Shown here piece after piece: positions 35,291-44,422 of a stretch of DNA of 64,000 nucleotides. Origin of the DNA: Aquimarina sp. RZ0 (GTDB taxonomy: Bacteria > Bacteroidota > Bacteroidia > Flavobacteriales > Flavobacteriaceae); contig NZ_VTZU01000009.1 in assembly GCF_008370685.1 (NCBI RefSeq), forward strand, positions 1-64,000, given 5' to 3'. The notes below the pieces were generated by a model. The model made no database searches and had not been told where the DNA came from. It saw only the letters and a list, made by a program, of their open reading frames with translations. How positions within the stretch are numbered: position 1 is the first letter of the stretch; each line of letters starts with the position of its first letter. A program made the position numbers and the translations under genes.

Positions 35291-35887
35291 CTAGGACAGG
35301 TTGATAAATTCTGATCCCAGATCAATCATATACTGTATCACCTGTGGTTCTATACTAAAATGACGGATACGCATCCCATCATAAGAGGTAATCTCATTAA
35401 TATTGTGTGTTGATTTTTGTTTCCAGGAGTTTAGATAGGTCGCAGCTTTATCAAATTGCAATATGTGTTTTGCTACTACCGGCTTTGCGACAGAGGCTTT
35501 ATCAAAAACAGTATTTTTTAAGGTTTCTAATTGCTTCCCGATCATTACATTTATATCTTGTGTAACCAGTTCTTCTGCTAGTACAGCACCAGCAGCATCG
35601 ACACTTACGACTTTTACATGGAGCTGATTATCCAGAATGCCCGGTACAAATCGTACTTGATAAACCTCTTTATGATTGAGTATCTTTTTTAATTGCTGAT
35701 TCGCAATCGGATAATTCATTTCTTCTCCTGTAAAAATAGCAGATAGGTCTGCTTCCAGCCAGTTCCTGGCAAAGATATCTTCTGTAGACTGTTGTCCAGT
35801 TTGCGTAGTGGTTTCATCTTGCTGACAAGACACTACTAACAAAATCCCGACAATAAGAAGAATTCGGGTACTGTTTTTAAATTTCAT
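35291..35887 (-). CDS. Hypothetical lipoprotein of the two-component cluster
   Basis: This 198-residue protein has a lipobox (LVVSC at about 17-21). I moved the start to ATG 35887, because the longer frame adds 38 residues before the signal peptide. The mature part is mixed alpha/beta with no domain I can name. It is encoded just upstream of the small Cys-tailed proteins on the same strand, so it may be their membrane partner. This grouping is inferred from position only. Confidence 0.68.
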   Translation of the reverse strand: MKFKNSTRILLIVGILLVVSCQQDETTTQTGQQSTEDIFARNWLEADLSAIFTGEEMNYPIANQQLKKILNHKEVYQVRFVPGILDNQLHVKVVSVDAAGAVLAEELVTQDINVMIGKQLETLKNTVFDKASVAKPVVAKHILQFDKAATYLNSWKQKSTHNINEITSYDGMRIRHFSIEPQVIQYMIDLGSEFINLS

Positions 35888-36059
35888 ACGTTTTAAGATT
35901 TGATTTGTACTCCCTAAATTTAGAATAAATACTCCAAAAATTGTTAAATTCCGCTGAATTTTTATAAAATTTCCGCTATTATTTGATGATAAATGCACCA
36001 TAATAACTCGTATAATAACTGATTCTCTGATTCTTATAGCACATGAAATCCACTCACAT

Positions 36060-36135
36060 GTACTCGATAATCGAGATTTAAATGCTTCGCGGCTTGCCTC
36101 ATGGTAGTTTACTTGATTTTGTGACGCGAGGTGTT
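36060..36135 (+). repeat. Repeat C, copy C1
   Basis: It contains CTCGATAATCGAG, then AAATGCTTCGCGGCTTGCCTC and ATGGTAGTTTACTTGAT. The same order occurs in the copy near 47480. The copies are only partly conserved, so this is an old family. Confidence 0.6.
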
Positions 36136-36247
36136 GACATTATTTCTGTTTTCAAAAAATACCCGTCAAGATGAGTTCTTCTTATATATTTTAAAACAAA
36201 AAATTTCCATCTGTTATTTAAGTGTTTTGAAAACAAAACTTGTTTTA

Positions 36248-36409
36248 ATACGATTTATAACTAAAAATTTCGCATATTCATCGTTTCTTTTTCCTTTCTA
36301 CTTCGTTTAAAAAATAAACCGTAGCTATAGCTATGCTTGATTTTTTTGCCTTGCATAAAGAAAAAATAATTCAATGAATTTATACGAATTTTTTAATCAC
36401 AAATCGTAT
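36248..36409 (-). repeat. Repeat A, copy A6 (162 bp)
   Basis: This complete reverse-oriented copy is joined directly to B3 at its right end. With A5 it forms an inverted pair around the 32.3-36.2 kb cluster. The outside neighbours are a on both sides. Confidence 0.93.
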
Positions 36410-36570
36410 AAGTACTTGTTTAAAAAGAATATAAATTGAAAATCAATAGTTTGAGGTTCTGAGTACACTTCAAATGATGAGAATATCGAGATATTTTAAT
36501 TATTTGAAGCAAGCTCACGGTTCTTAAAATATTTGTTTTCAGGAAGTAAGGTTTTTAAACAAGCTCTAAG
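36410..36570 (+). repeat. Repeat B, copy B3 (about 161 bp)
   Basis: This copy has the same orientation as B1 and B2. Its left terminus AAGTACTTGTTTAAAAA abuts A6, and the right terminus is TTTTTAAACAAGCTCTAAG. The AAGTACTT variant again sits at the A junction. Confidence 0.85.
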
Positions 36571-36710
36571 AAATGGAAATATATAAAACAGCTGATAATC
36601 ATAAAATATCAGTGCTATTTATTCGCCAAAAAACATAAAACTTATACTATTAAATCAGAACTCTTTTCGGTATTTTTGCCGAAACGAGTTTTACATTTAA
36701 TATCACAACT

Positions 36711-37910
36711 ATGCCAGGATTTGAGCTATTTGGAGCCGAAGAAAAAAAAGAAGTTCAGGATGTATTAGACAATGGAGTCTTAATGCGTTATGGGTTTGAT
36801 GGTAACCGCAATGGCCATCATAAAGCATTAGAACTAGAAAAAGACCTGGCTACCAGAATGCAAACCGATTATGCGCAGGTGGTGTCCAGTGGTACTGCTG
36901 CACTGACTGTTGCATTAGCCTGTGCCGGTGTAGGTTCCGGAGATGAAGTAATTATGCCTACCTTCACTTTTGTGGCTAGTTTTGAAGCCATATTATCCGT
37001 AGGTGCCACTCCAATACTATGTGATGTAGATGACACACTCACGCTGGCTCCGGGTGCTGTAGAAGCACTGATTACGGATAAGACAAAGGTAGTAATGCCT
37101 GTACATATGTGTGGGTCGATGGCAGATCTCAAAGCGATGAAAGCTATTTGCAAAAAACACAACCTGATTCTCTTAGAAGATGCTTGTCAGGCTATTGGTG
37201 GTACTTATGAAGGCAAACCTCTGGGCAGTTATGGCGATATGGGTTGTTTTTCCTTTGATTATGTAAAAACAGTAACGGCCGGTGAAGGTGGTGGATTAAT
37301 TACTAATTCTAAACTATATGCTGATCGCGCACATCAATATCAAGATCACGGTCACGATCATATCGGTACTGATCGTGGTGCAGAAACACACCCATTTTTG
37401 GGATATAATTATAGGTTGTCAGAACTACACGCTGCGGTAGGGATTGCGCAACTCAGAAAATTAGATCACACACTGGCATTGCAGAAAAAAAATTATACCT
37501 TATTACGAGACGCGCTAACCATCATCCCCGAAGTTACTTTCAGGCGTGTGCCTGATGGTGGAGAAGAAAGTTATGCTTTTCTTACTTTTTTCTTACCTGA
37601 TAAAGAATCCGCGATGGAGGCTCATAAAGCTTTGGGACTACACGGAGTTGATGCATGTTTTTATTGGTATTATAATAATTGGCATTATTATAAAAAGTGG
37701 GAACATTTATTAAACCCTACATCGCTACATAAACTCTCTGAAGAACAGATGCAGGGACTGCAAAAAAACAACAGTTCTTATGCATCCAGTGATGCCTGGA
37801 TAAGTCGAACTGTTTCTTGTCTTATAAAAGTGGGATGGTCTGATGCAGAGGTACAAGAAAGGGCTTCAAAAATGGTAAAGGCCTTACAGAGTGTTTTTAT
37901 AATAAACTAA
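36711..37910 (+). CDS. DegT/DnrJ/EryC1/StrS family PLP aminotransferase
   Basis: This 399-residue enzyme has the sugar-aminotransferase layout: SSGTAAL (about 59-65), the PLP-contacting D157 (LLEDACQ), catalytic K186 (SFDYVKTV) and GEGGGL after it, and a YNYRLSELHAAVG block. Family members transfer an amino group to keto-sugars bound for LPS, capsule or antibiotics. The substrate is unknown and no sugar-biosynthesis neighbours are present. GC content seems higher than in the flanking repeats. It lies directly after the right composite repeat and could have arrived with it or separately. Confidence 0.9.
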   Translation: MPGFELFGAEEKKEVQDVLDNGVLMRYGFDGNRNGHHKALELEKDLATRMQTDYAQVVSSGTAALTVALACAGVGSGDEVIMPTFTFVASFEAILSVGATPILCDVDDTLTLAPGAVEALITDKTKVVMPVHMCGSMADLKAMKAICKKHNLILLEDACQAIGGTYEGKPLGSYGDMGCFSFDYVKTVTAGEGGGLITNSKLYADRAHQYQDHGHDHIGTDRGAETHPFLGYNYRLSELHAAVGIAQLRKLDHTLALQKKNYTLLRDALTIIPEVTFRRVPDGGEESYAFLTFFLPDKESAMEAHKALGLHGVDACFYWYYNNWHYYKKWEHLLNPTSLHKLSEEQMQGLQKNNSSYASSDAWISRTVSCLIKVGWSDAEVQERASKMVKALQSVFIIN

Positions 37911-38104
37911 GGATTATTATTATCTAGTCTCGGAAATACAGCAGTATCAAATGATAAAAATTATCTATTTCTGACCAGACAGTAATTAAGTAGTATTATA
38001 TTCTAATTTTTGTTTTAATTATTAGTTTGGATTGACAAATCTGAGTAGTTTTGAAAACAGAATTAACATAACAAGTTGGTAATCAATGTCTATAGGAAAA
38101 CAAC

Positions 38105-39256
38105 TTAATATGTTACATATTCTACAATTTCTAACCCATACCCTATCATACCTACTCGTTTCTGCTGTACCGTATTAGAAATCAAGCGAAGTTTATGAAT
38201 ATTAATATCATGTAGAATCTGTGCTCCTATCCCAAAATCTTTGGTATCCATTGCTATTTTTGGAGCTTTGATAATCTCTTCTCCATTCTGTATTTTCTTT
38301 AAATCTTTTAAGCGGTTTAGTAAATTAAAAGATTGATTTTCTTGATTTATAAATAGTATAGCTCCTTTGCCTTCTGTATTAATTCTTTGAAACATGGCAT
38401 CCAAACTTTTGTCTGCATTATTGGTCAATGTTCCTAATATATCATTATTAAAAAGCGTAGAATTAATTCGGGTTAAAACGGGTTCATTATCAAACCAGCT
38501 ACCTTTTGTTAATGCAATATGCGTTTGATTATTAGTCGTTTGATTATAGGCTCTTATCCTAAAAGATCCAAAACGGGTGACCAGATCAAAATCTTCTTTC
38601 TTCTCTATTAGAGAATCGTGTTGCATACGATATGCCACCAGATCTTCTATAGACACCAATTTGAGGTCAAACTTATTAGCTACTTCTATCAATTGTGGCA
38701 GACGTGCCATGGTGCCATCTTCATTCATTATTTCTACAATAACTCCTGCAGGTTTTAATCCTGCCAAGCGTGCAAAATCAATAGCTGCTTCGGTATGACC
38801 TGTACGTCTCAAAACCCCGCCTTGTTTGGCTTTTAAAGGAAAAATATGTCCAGGTCTTGCCAAATCATGCTCCTTAGTATCCGGATCAATTAATGCCATC
38901 ACTGTTTTAGCACGATCATTGGCAGAAATTCCCGTTGTTACCCCATTTCCTTTTAGATCTACAGAAATTGTAAATGCAGTTTCCATAGGATCTGTATTGT
39001 TATCAACCATCATGTTTAGTCTTAAGTCTTTACAACGTTGTTCTGTGATGGGTGTACAAATTAATCCACGTCCGTGCGTAGCCATAAAATTGATCATCTC
39101 TGGAGTTACTTTTTCTGCTGCTGCCAGGAAATCACCTTCATTCTCCCTATCTTCATCATCTACCACAATAATTACCTTACCCTGACGGATATCTTCTATT
39201 GCTTCCTGGATAGTGTTTAATTTCAACTTGTTTTTGGTTTCTGTAACCTGAGACAT
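38105..39256 (-). CDS. ribB: 3,4-dihydroxy-2-butanone-4-phosphate synthase with degenerate GTP cyclohydrolase II domain
   Basis: This 383-residue protein catalyses a step of riboflavin synthesis from ribulose 5-phosphate. Residues 1-215 are a complete RibB domain with DDEDRENEGDF (about 33-43), ATHGRGLICTPI and RRTGHTEAAIDFARLAG. The C-terminal half follows the RibA (GCH II) fold order but contains no cysteine at all, so the CxDCG zinc site is absent. Only GIGAQILHDI near the end recalls the family. The half is probably structural or regulatory. A -7-like TACCTTTG lies on the minus strand at 39290-39283. Confidence 0.9.
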   Translation of the reverse strand: MSQVTETKNKLKLNTIQEAIEDIRQGKVIIVVDDEDRENEGDFLAAAEKVTPEMINFMATHGRGLICTPITEQRCKDLRLNMMVDNNTDPMETAFTISVDLKGNGVTTGISANDRAKTVMALIDPDTKEHDLARPGHIFPLKAKQGGVLRRTGHTEAAIDFARLAGLKPAGVIVEIMNEDGTMARLPQLIEVANKFDLKLVSIEDLVAYRMQHDSLIEKKEDFDLVTRFGSFRIRAYNQTTNNQTHIALTKGSWFDNEPVLTRINSTLFNNDILGTLTNNADKSLDAMFQRINTEGKGAILFINQENQSFNLLNRLKDLKKIQNGEEIIKAPKIAMDTKDFGIGAQILHDINIHKLRLISNTVQQKRVGMIGYGLEIVEYVTY

Positions 39257-39325
39257 AACAATACAATTCTGGGTTTAATAAACAAAGGTAAATTATATAA
39301 TCTTTAAATAGAACAGTATTATTAA

Positions 39326-41212
39326 TTATCTGATGCTATTGAGATCTTTATATATTCTTTTTTTGTAAGAGAAATATAGTATAAAATAAAAAGGCAATCC
39401 TATAATAAAAAACAAAATCCCTGATGGTTTCTTTCTTTTCTGTATCAACTGATAAAAACCCTGGAAGTTATGATACGATTTTAAAAAGAAGATAACATAA
39501 GATAAAAGCCCTAATACATTAAACAGTGGTAACAGAACTTTATCTCCTAATGTGTCTTTTGATATTATCATAATCACTACATTCACAATCACCAAGATGA
39601 TGAATAAGGTAATTACTAGTCCTGAGTTTTCTTTGAAATCTGCTACATATTTCTTTGCCCTATCTCGTGATTTTTCATCCAGAGCGATCACGTTGAAGCC
39701 TGATGTTTCTTTTTCACTTTTTGACTTTTCGGATCGTTTTTCAATAAAATCGCGTATAGGTTGCACAAAAATATCCATACTGAAGAATCCTCGATCTGTC
39801 GTAGCTCTATATGTTAAAAAGATGCTTAACGGAAAAACAATAAATGTCGATAGCCAGGAACCTACAAATGGAGGAACTCCGCCTTCTTCTGCACCGTTTT
39901 TTGCAAAGATTCCGATAAAGTGATAGGTAAGAAATAAAACAACGCCTATAACGATAGGCAATCCTAAACCACCTTTACGAATAATTGCTCCAAGAGGTGC
40001 TCCTACAAAGAATAATAACACACAAGCTACGCCTAGCGCATATTTATCGTGCAAGGACATTTCAAATTTATTGAGAGCTCTTTTTCTAGCCTCCCGCATT
40101 TTTTGAGAGCTTTGTAATTTTCTGAGTACCCCATCTATATTAGAAAAGGCTAAATTATAGATTTGTACTTTCTGCTTTAGCGTAAATCTATCATTTATAA
40201 GATCTAAGGTATCCTGCACTTTAGACTTTTTGAGTGTATCCGTTTTTTTAAGAATATTCTTACTGAGTTCTTTGAACTTTCCTGTAGTATCGATTTTGAG
40301 ATTTCTATTAAGTTCCTTAAACCCTCCTCTCCTATTAATTTCGTCTGCAATTGCCTGAGTATTATCATTCACCTGGATAGACAAGGTATCTATTTCATTA
40401 ACCAATGCATTCACGTTCAACATATTATATCCTTTGCTATAACGCTGATTATCCATATCTACATTATCTAGTTCTGATAAATCTATGTTCAGTACATATT
40501 GCTTAAATGCTGTTTTGGTAAAAGGAAGTTTCTTCCTTTTCTGAGAAGATTTTTGCTGTATTTCTTCATAATGATTCCCATCATTCAGCACTAATGTTAT
40601 CAGATCTGAATCAATATTTCCTTTTAACTCTCCATCAACCGCTTTTATTACCGTAAAATTACCAGGTCTTGCTGCCTTTTTGTGAATAATAATATCTTTT
40701 AGAAACTGATCATTATCGCCATATTTTTCTGATACCTTAATATTAATATCCCCCAAATCATTAAATTGATTAGGTGTTATAACCATCGCTGGTTTTACCT
40801 GAACAATATTTTTTCTGAGATTGACAAACCTCCTTTCTGATGCCGGAATAACTGTATTAGAAAATAAAAATGCGCCAATACCTACAAAAAAGATAAATAC
40901 GGAGAGTGTTCTCATTGCTCTTTGCAACGAAATCCCCGAAGATTTCATAGCCGCAAATTCATAATTTTCTGCAAAATTACCAAAAATCATGGTAGACGTT
41001 AACAAGATTGTAAGTGGTAATACCATCGGTATTAATCGAGGAGTTGCATACATTAAAAATTTCATTATTACAGAAAAATCCAAGTCTTTACCTGCCAACT
41101 CTGATATAAATAACCAGATAGTTTGCAGTAAAAGAATGAACATTATTATAACAAAGAGCGGAAAAAATGTCTTTAAAAAAGTGGTTAGTATATATCGGTC
41201 AAGTATTTTCAC
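39326..41212 (-). CDS. LptF/LptG family permease
   Basis: This 628-residue inner-membrane protein is larger than typical LptF/G (about 360-400). It has three TM helices at the N-terminus (about 10-105), a periplasmic beta-jelly-roll (about 120-240), a helical insertion (about 265-375) and three further TM helices (about 393-470). An extra C-terminal region carries two or three more hydrophobic stretches. It is part of the LptBFGC machine that extracts LPS toward LptD. It follows the LolA gene by 72 bases on the same strand. Confidence 0.88.
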   Translation of the reverse strand: MKILDRYILTTFLKTFFPLFVIIMFILLLQTIWLFISELAGKDLDFSVIMKFLMYATPRLIPMVLPLTILLTSTMIFGNFAENYEFAAMKSSGISLQRAMRTLSVFIFFVGIGAFLFSNTVIPASERRFVNLRKNIVQVKPAMVITPNQFNDLGDINIKVSEKYGDNDQFLKDIIIHKKAARPGNFTVIKAVDGELKGNIDSDLITLVLNDGNHYEEIQQKSSQKRKKLPFTKTAFKQYVLNIDLSELDNVDMDNQRYSKGYNMLNVNALVNEIDTLSIQVNDNTQAIADEINRRGGFKELNRNLKIDTTGKFKELSKNILKKTDTLKKSKVQDTLDLINDRFTLKQKVQIYNLAFSNIDGVLRKLQSSQKMREARKRALNKFEMSLHDKYALGVACVLLFFVGAPLGAIIRKGGLGLPIVIGVVLFLTYHFIGIFAKNGAEEGGVPPFVGSWLSTFIVFPLSIFLTYRATTDRGFFSMDIFVQPIRDFIEKRSEKSKSEKETSGFNVIALDEKSRDRAKKYVADFKENSGLVITLFIILVIVNVVIMIISKDTLGDKVLLPLFNVLGLLSYVIFFLKSYHNFQGFYQLIQKRKKPSGILFFIIGLPFYFILYFSYKKRIYKDLNSIR

Positions 41213-41230
41213 TTATTCATCTATAAATAA

Positions 41231-41251
41231 GTCCCGAAATCACTTCGGGAC
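41231..41251 (-). terminator. Hairpin between lolA and the LptF/G-like gene
   Basis: The perfect 8-bp stem GTCCCGAA / TTCGGGAC has a five-base loop. The minus-strand tail (TTATTTAT) is a poor T-run, so it may be an attenuator or processing site rather than a full terminator. Confidence 0.5.
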
Positions 41252-41284
41252 AAGTATTAATTTAAATTCTCTTCAAATATATTA

Positions 41285-41920
41285 TTAATCTAGACGATTG
41301 ATATAATAATTTTCATACTTTGATTCATCAAAGACAAATAATGTTTTAGAAAGTGGTTGATTTGTCTTAAAATTATTGACTGTAATTGTAATATTAGTAT
41401 CATTATTTTGCATCAAAATCATCTTATATATATGCTTTGTCTGCTTATCGATTCCTAATAAAATTTCTTTTAATTCACTTTTGGAATCTATTGGAATCAA
41501 TTTGATAAATTGAATTTTTCTTCCTTGTACATTTTGTACAATATCCATTGTATACGTATATCCTTTTTCGTAAAAGGTTAGCATTTTTGCCGGTGTTACA
41601 TTATCCTCATCTTCGTCACTTATTGTTGAGATATTGATTTCCTCGTCTTCTGGAACAATCACGTGTAATTTTTTGCCATCATACATTTGTTTAGTTCCCA
41701 TAATATTGAGCACGTACTTATCACCATCCAACGTAACGTCTCCTCTTGTTTCCTGAGAAATATTCTCTGCCGGATTGTTAAGGGTGTATTTAAAACTAAT
41801 AACTATATTATCATAGCTTTTTACTTTGGAAGAAACTTCGTTAAGAAGTTGCTTGGCATCTTGTCCATATATATTAGTTATAAAAAGTGTAACTATGACA
41901 AATACTATTTTTTTAATCAT
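41285..41920 (-). CDS. lolA: LolA-like outer-membrane lipoprotein carrier protein
   Basis: This 211-residue protein has a cleavable signal peptide (about 1-19, ending NIYGQ). A LolA-type beta-sheet half-barrel follows: IVISFKYTLNNP, TRGDVTLDGDKYVLNIMG, MYDGKKLHVIVPEDEEI and a C-terminal IDKQTKHIYKMILMQNND. It would carry lipoproteins through the periplasm. Divergence from proteobacterial LolA is normal in Bacteroidota. The order ftsK-lolA-lptF/G-ribB on the minus strand suggests co-transcription of at least ftsK-lolA. Confidence 0.85.
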   Translation of the reverse strand: MIKKIVFVIVTLFITNIYGQDAKQLLNEVSSKVKSYDNIVISFKYTLNNPAENISQETRGDVTLDGDKYVLNIMGTKQMYDGKKLHVIVPEDEEINISTISDEDEDNVTPAKMLTFYEKGYTYTMDIVQNVQGRKIQFIKLIPIDSKSELKEILLGIDKQTKHIYKMILMQNNDTNITITVNNFKTNQPLSKTLFVFDESKYENYYINRLD

Positions 41921-41965
41921 CTATCTATTATATAAAATATTAATTTATTCTGTTCATCTGGAGTT

Positions 41966-44422
41966 TTACAACTCTCCATCTAGTAATTGTTGCAATGAGG
42001 TTAAATCAGAAACCAATACTTGTCGGGCCTTACTACCTTCGAAAGGTCCTACAATACCAGCTGCTTCTAACTGATCAATCAATCTACCAGCTCTATTATA
42101 TCCCAATTTAAGCTTTCTCTGTAATAAAGACGCAGAACCTTGCTGTGCTGTGACAATAACTTCTGCTGCTTCATTAAAAAGTTTATCACGATCCTTGATA
42201 TCCACATCAAGACTTGTGCCACTTTCTTCTCCTACATATTCTGGCAATAAATGGGCATCAGGATATGCTTTTTGACTTCCTATAAATTCTGTAATCCTTT
42301 CTACTTCTGGAGTATCTACAAAAGCACATTGTATTCTAATCAAATCATTACCTTGTGTATATAACATATCTCCACGACCTATTAATTGATCTGCACCACC
42401 CGTATCCAAAATCGTACGGGAATCTATTTTGGAGGTTACTCTAAATGCAATTCTGGCAGGAAAATTAGCTTTTATCATACCGGTAATTACATTTACAGAA
42501 GGCCTTTGTGTAGCAATAATTAAATGAATTCCTATGGCACGAGCCAACTGTGCTAATCTTGCTATTGGTACTTCTACTTCTTTGCCGGCAGTCATAATAA
42601 GGTCTGCAAACTCATCAACGACCAATACTATATAAGGTAAAAATCTATGCCCATTTTCGGGGTTTAATTTTCTAGCTTTAAATTTTGTATTATACTCTTT
42701 GATATTACGGACTAATGCATTCTTTAAAAGATCATATCGGTTATCCATCTCAATACATAAAGAATTGAGTGTATTTATTACTTTATTGTTATCGGTAATA
42801 ATAGCTTCTTCTGTATCTGGTAATTTGGCCAGATAATGTCGTTCTATCTTATTAAATAGTGTAAGTTCTACTTTTTTAGGATCCACCAGTACGAATTTTA
42901 CTTCTGCCGGATGTTTCTTATATAATAAAGATGTTAATATTGCATTCAGTCCAACTGACTTACCTTGACCGGTTGCTCCCGCCATCAGTAAGTGAGGCAT
43001 TTTTGCCAAATCAGCGACAAAGGTTTCATTAGAAATGGTTTTACCCAAAGACAATGGCAATTCCATTTCGGCTCCCTGAAATTTTGAAGAAGATATTGCT
43101 GATCGCATAGAAACAATCGTAGATTTTTTATTCGGTACTTCTATACCAATCGTTCCTTTTCCTGGAATAGGTGCTATAATACGTATCCCTAAAGCAGCTA
43201 ATGATAGGGCAATATCATCTTCGAGGTTCTTAATTTTAGAAATTCTGATTCCTGCTTCGGGAACAATTTCATATAATGTGACCGTAGGACCAACGGTAGC
43301 CTTGATCTGTGCTATCTCTATTTTGTAATTTTTTAAAGTCTCTACAATTCTATTTTTATTTTCTTCGAGTTCCCCCTGATCAATCGTGATCCCTCCATTC
43401 TGAATAGAATAATCTTTTAATAAATCAATGGTAGGGAATCTAAAATTGCCTAACTCTAATTTGGGGTCGAATTCTCCAAAATCTTTTACCAGCTTTGCAC
43501 TTAAATTTTCTACAACCTCTTCTTCTTCAACAATGGTTTCTACCTCCATTGCGATATCTTCAGGATCTGTTTCTGATTTGATAATAAGTTTTTCTGGTAC
43601 TTCATCTGACTGATTCTCAGACTTACCATAAAATTCATTTACGGTAGCTTTCTCCTGGGTATCTGCACTCTCCTGTCTTGCTTTATCTGTAAGGGTCTCC
43701 AACGCTAGGTCTTTAGTCTCACCTAATGAAACTTCTTTTTCTTCTTCGATCTCTGCTCTAGTCTTAGAATTCTTAGCGATACTTGCTTTTTTTACTGGTT
43801 CAAAATCCTTATTAATTTCTTTATGCGTATTTCTAAGAGATGCTGATATTTTTTCTGGAGTATATTTTAATCTTACTACAATATATACAATTGCTAAAAA
43901 TGCTAAAACAAGGACTGTTCCTATAAAACCGATGTAATCTTGTAAAAAATCATTGATCTCATATCCTATGATTCCTGCAAATAAACCACTCTCTTTTTGC
44001 ACAAAACCAAAAACAATAGAAATCCATATCATAACCAATGTCCCCCAAAACCAAAAACCGGCTAACTTTTTTCTATTTAGATCAAAAAATAAATAAACAC
44101 CTGTTAATGAAATAAGAACCGGTAAAATTAATGCAGAAACACCAAAACCTCTGAATATAAAAAAGTTGCTGACTTTTGCACCAGATACACTTAACCAATT
44201 CTTTGCTGAAGCAGAGCGATTCGGAAATTGTGAGAGTTCGCTTTGATCAATTTTCCAATTAAAGAAAAAAGAGATAAATGCAAAAAACAATGCTATCCCA
44301 AGAAAAAACAGAAAACTACCAAAAACAACTTTTTGTTGTCTCGATAAAATAAATCTTTCTTTTAAAGGGGTTTTGGGTTTAGTCGCGGGTTTCTTTTTTC
44401 TTACTGTCTTCTTTTTTGCCAT
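41966..44422 (-). CDS. ftsK: FtsK/SpoIIIE DNA translocase
   Basis: This 818-residue protein has four or five TM helices in the first 190 residues and an acidic linker (about 205-330). The motor domain carries Walker A GATGQGKS (482-489) and a DEFADL Walker B. A winged-helix gamma domain lies at the end (LQRKLKLGYNRAGRLIDQLE), which reads KOPS-type sites. It couples chromosome dimer resolution with division. The frame opens at 44452, but I take ATG 44422 (MAKKKTV). A -7-like TATTTTTG on the minus strand at 44449-44442 would make the upstream Met untranslated. Confidence 0.93.
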   Translation of the reverse strand: MAKKKTVRKKKPATKPKTPLKERFILSRQQKVVFGSFLFFLGIALFFAFISFFFNWKIDQSELSQFPNRSASAKNWLSVSGAKVSNFFIFRGFGVSALILPVLISLTGVYLFFDLNRKKLAGFWFWGTLVMIWISIVFGFVQKESGLFAGIIGYEINDFLQDYIGFIGTVLVLAFLAIVYIVVRLKYTPEKISASLRNTHKEINKDFEPVKKASIAKNSKTRAEIEEEKEVSLGETKDLALETLTDKARQESADTQEKATVNEFYGKSENQSDEVPEKLIIKSETDPEDIAMEVETIVEEEEVVENLSAKLVKDFGEFDPKLELGNFRFPTIDLLKDYSIQNGGITIDQGELEENKNRIVETLKNYKIEIAQIKATVGPTVTLYEIVPEAGIRISKIKNLEDDIALSLAALGIRIIAPIPGKGTIGIEVPNKKSTIVSMRSAISSSKFQGAEMELPLSLGKTISNETFVADLAKMPHLLMAGATGQGKSVGLNAILTSLLYKKHPAEVKFVLVDPKKVELTLFNKIERHYLAKLPDTEEAIITDNNKVINTLNSLCIEMDNRYDLLKNALVRNIKEYNTKFKARKLNPENGHRFLPYIVLVVDEFADLIMTAGKEVEVPIARLAQLARAIGIHLIIATQRPSVNVITGMIKANFPARIAFRVTSKIDSRTILDTGGADQLIGRGDMLYTQGNDLIRIQCAFVDTPEVERITEFIGSQKAYPDAHLLPEYVGEESGTSLDVDIKDRDKLFNEAAEVIVTAQQGSASLLQRKLKLGYNRAGRLIDQLEAAGIVGPFEGSKARQVLVSDLTSLQQLLDGEL

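Larger units (their letters stand above)
36002..36710. other. Intergenic region, 709 bp: repeats C, A6 and B3
   Basis: Repeat C copy C1 (about 36060-36135) comes first, then A6 fused to B3 (36248-36570), then spacer to the DegT gene. Close to that gene, TTTCGG...CCGAAA (about 36665-36684) forms a small hairpin around a TATTTTTG that fits the -7 consensus. No TTG stands at the right distance. Confidence 0.6.

Noticed and set aside
32001..36570. Classical composite transposon
   Set aside because: The bracketing repeats have no transposase and are only 323 bp. I therefore describe a repeat-flanked module instead of a transposon.
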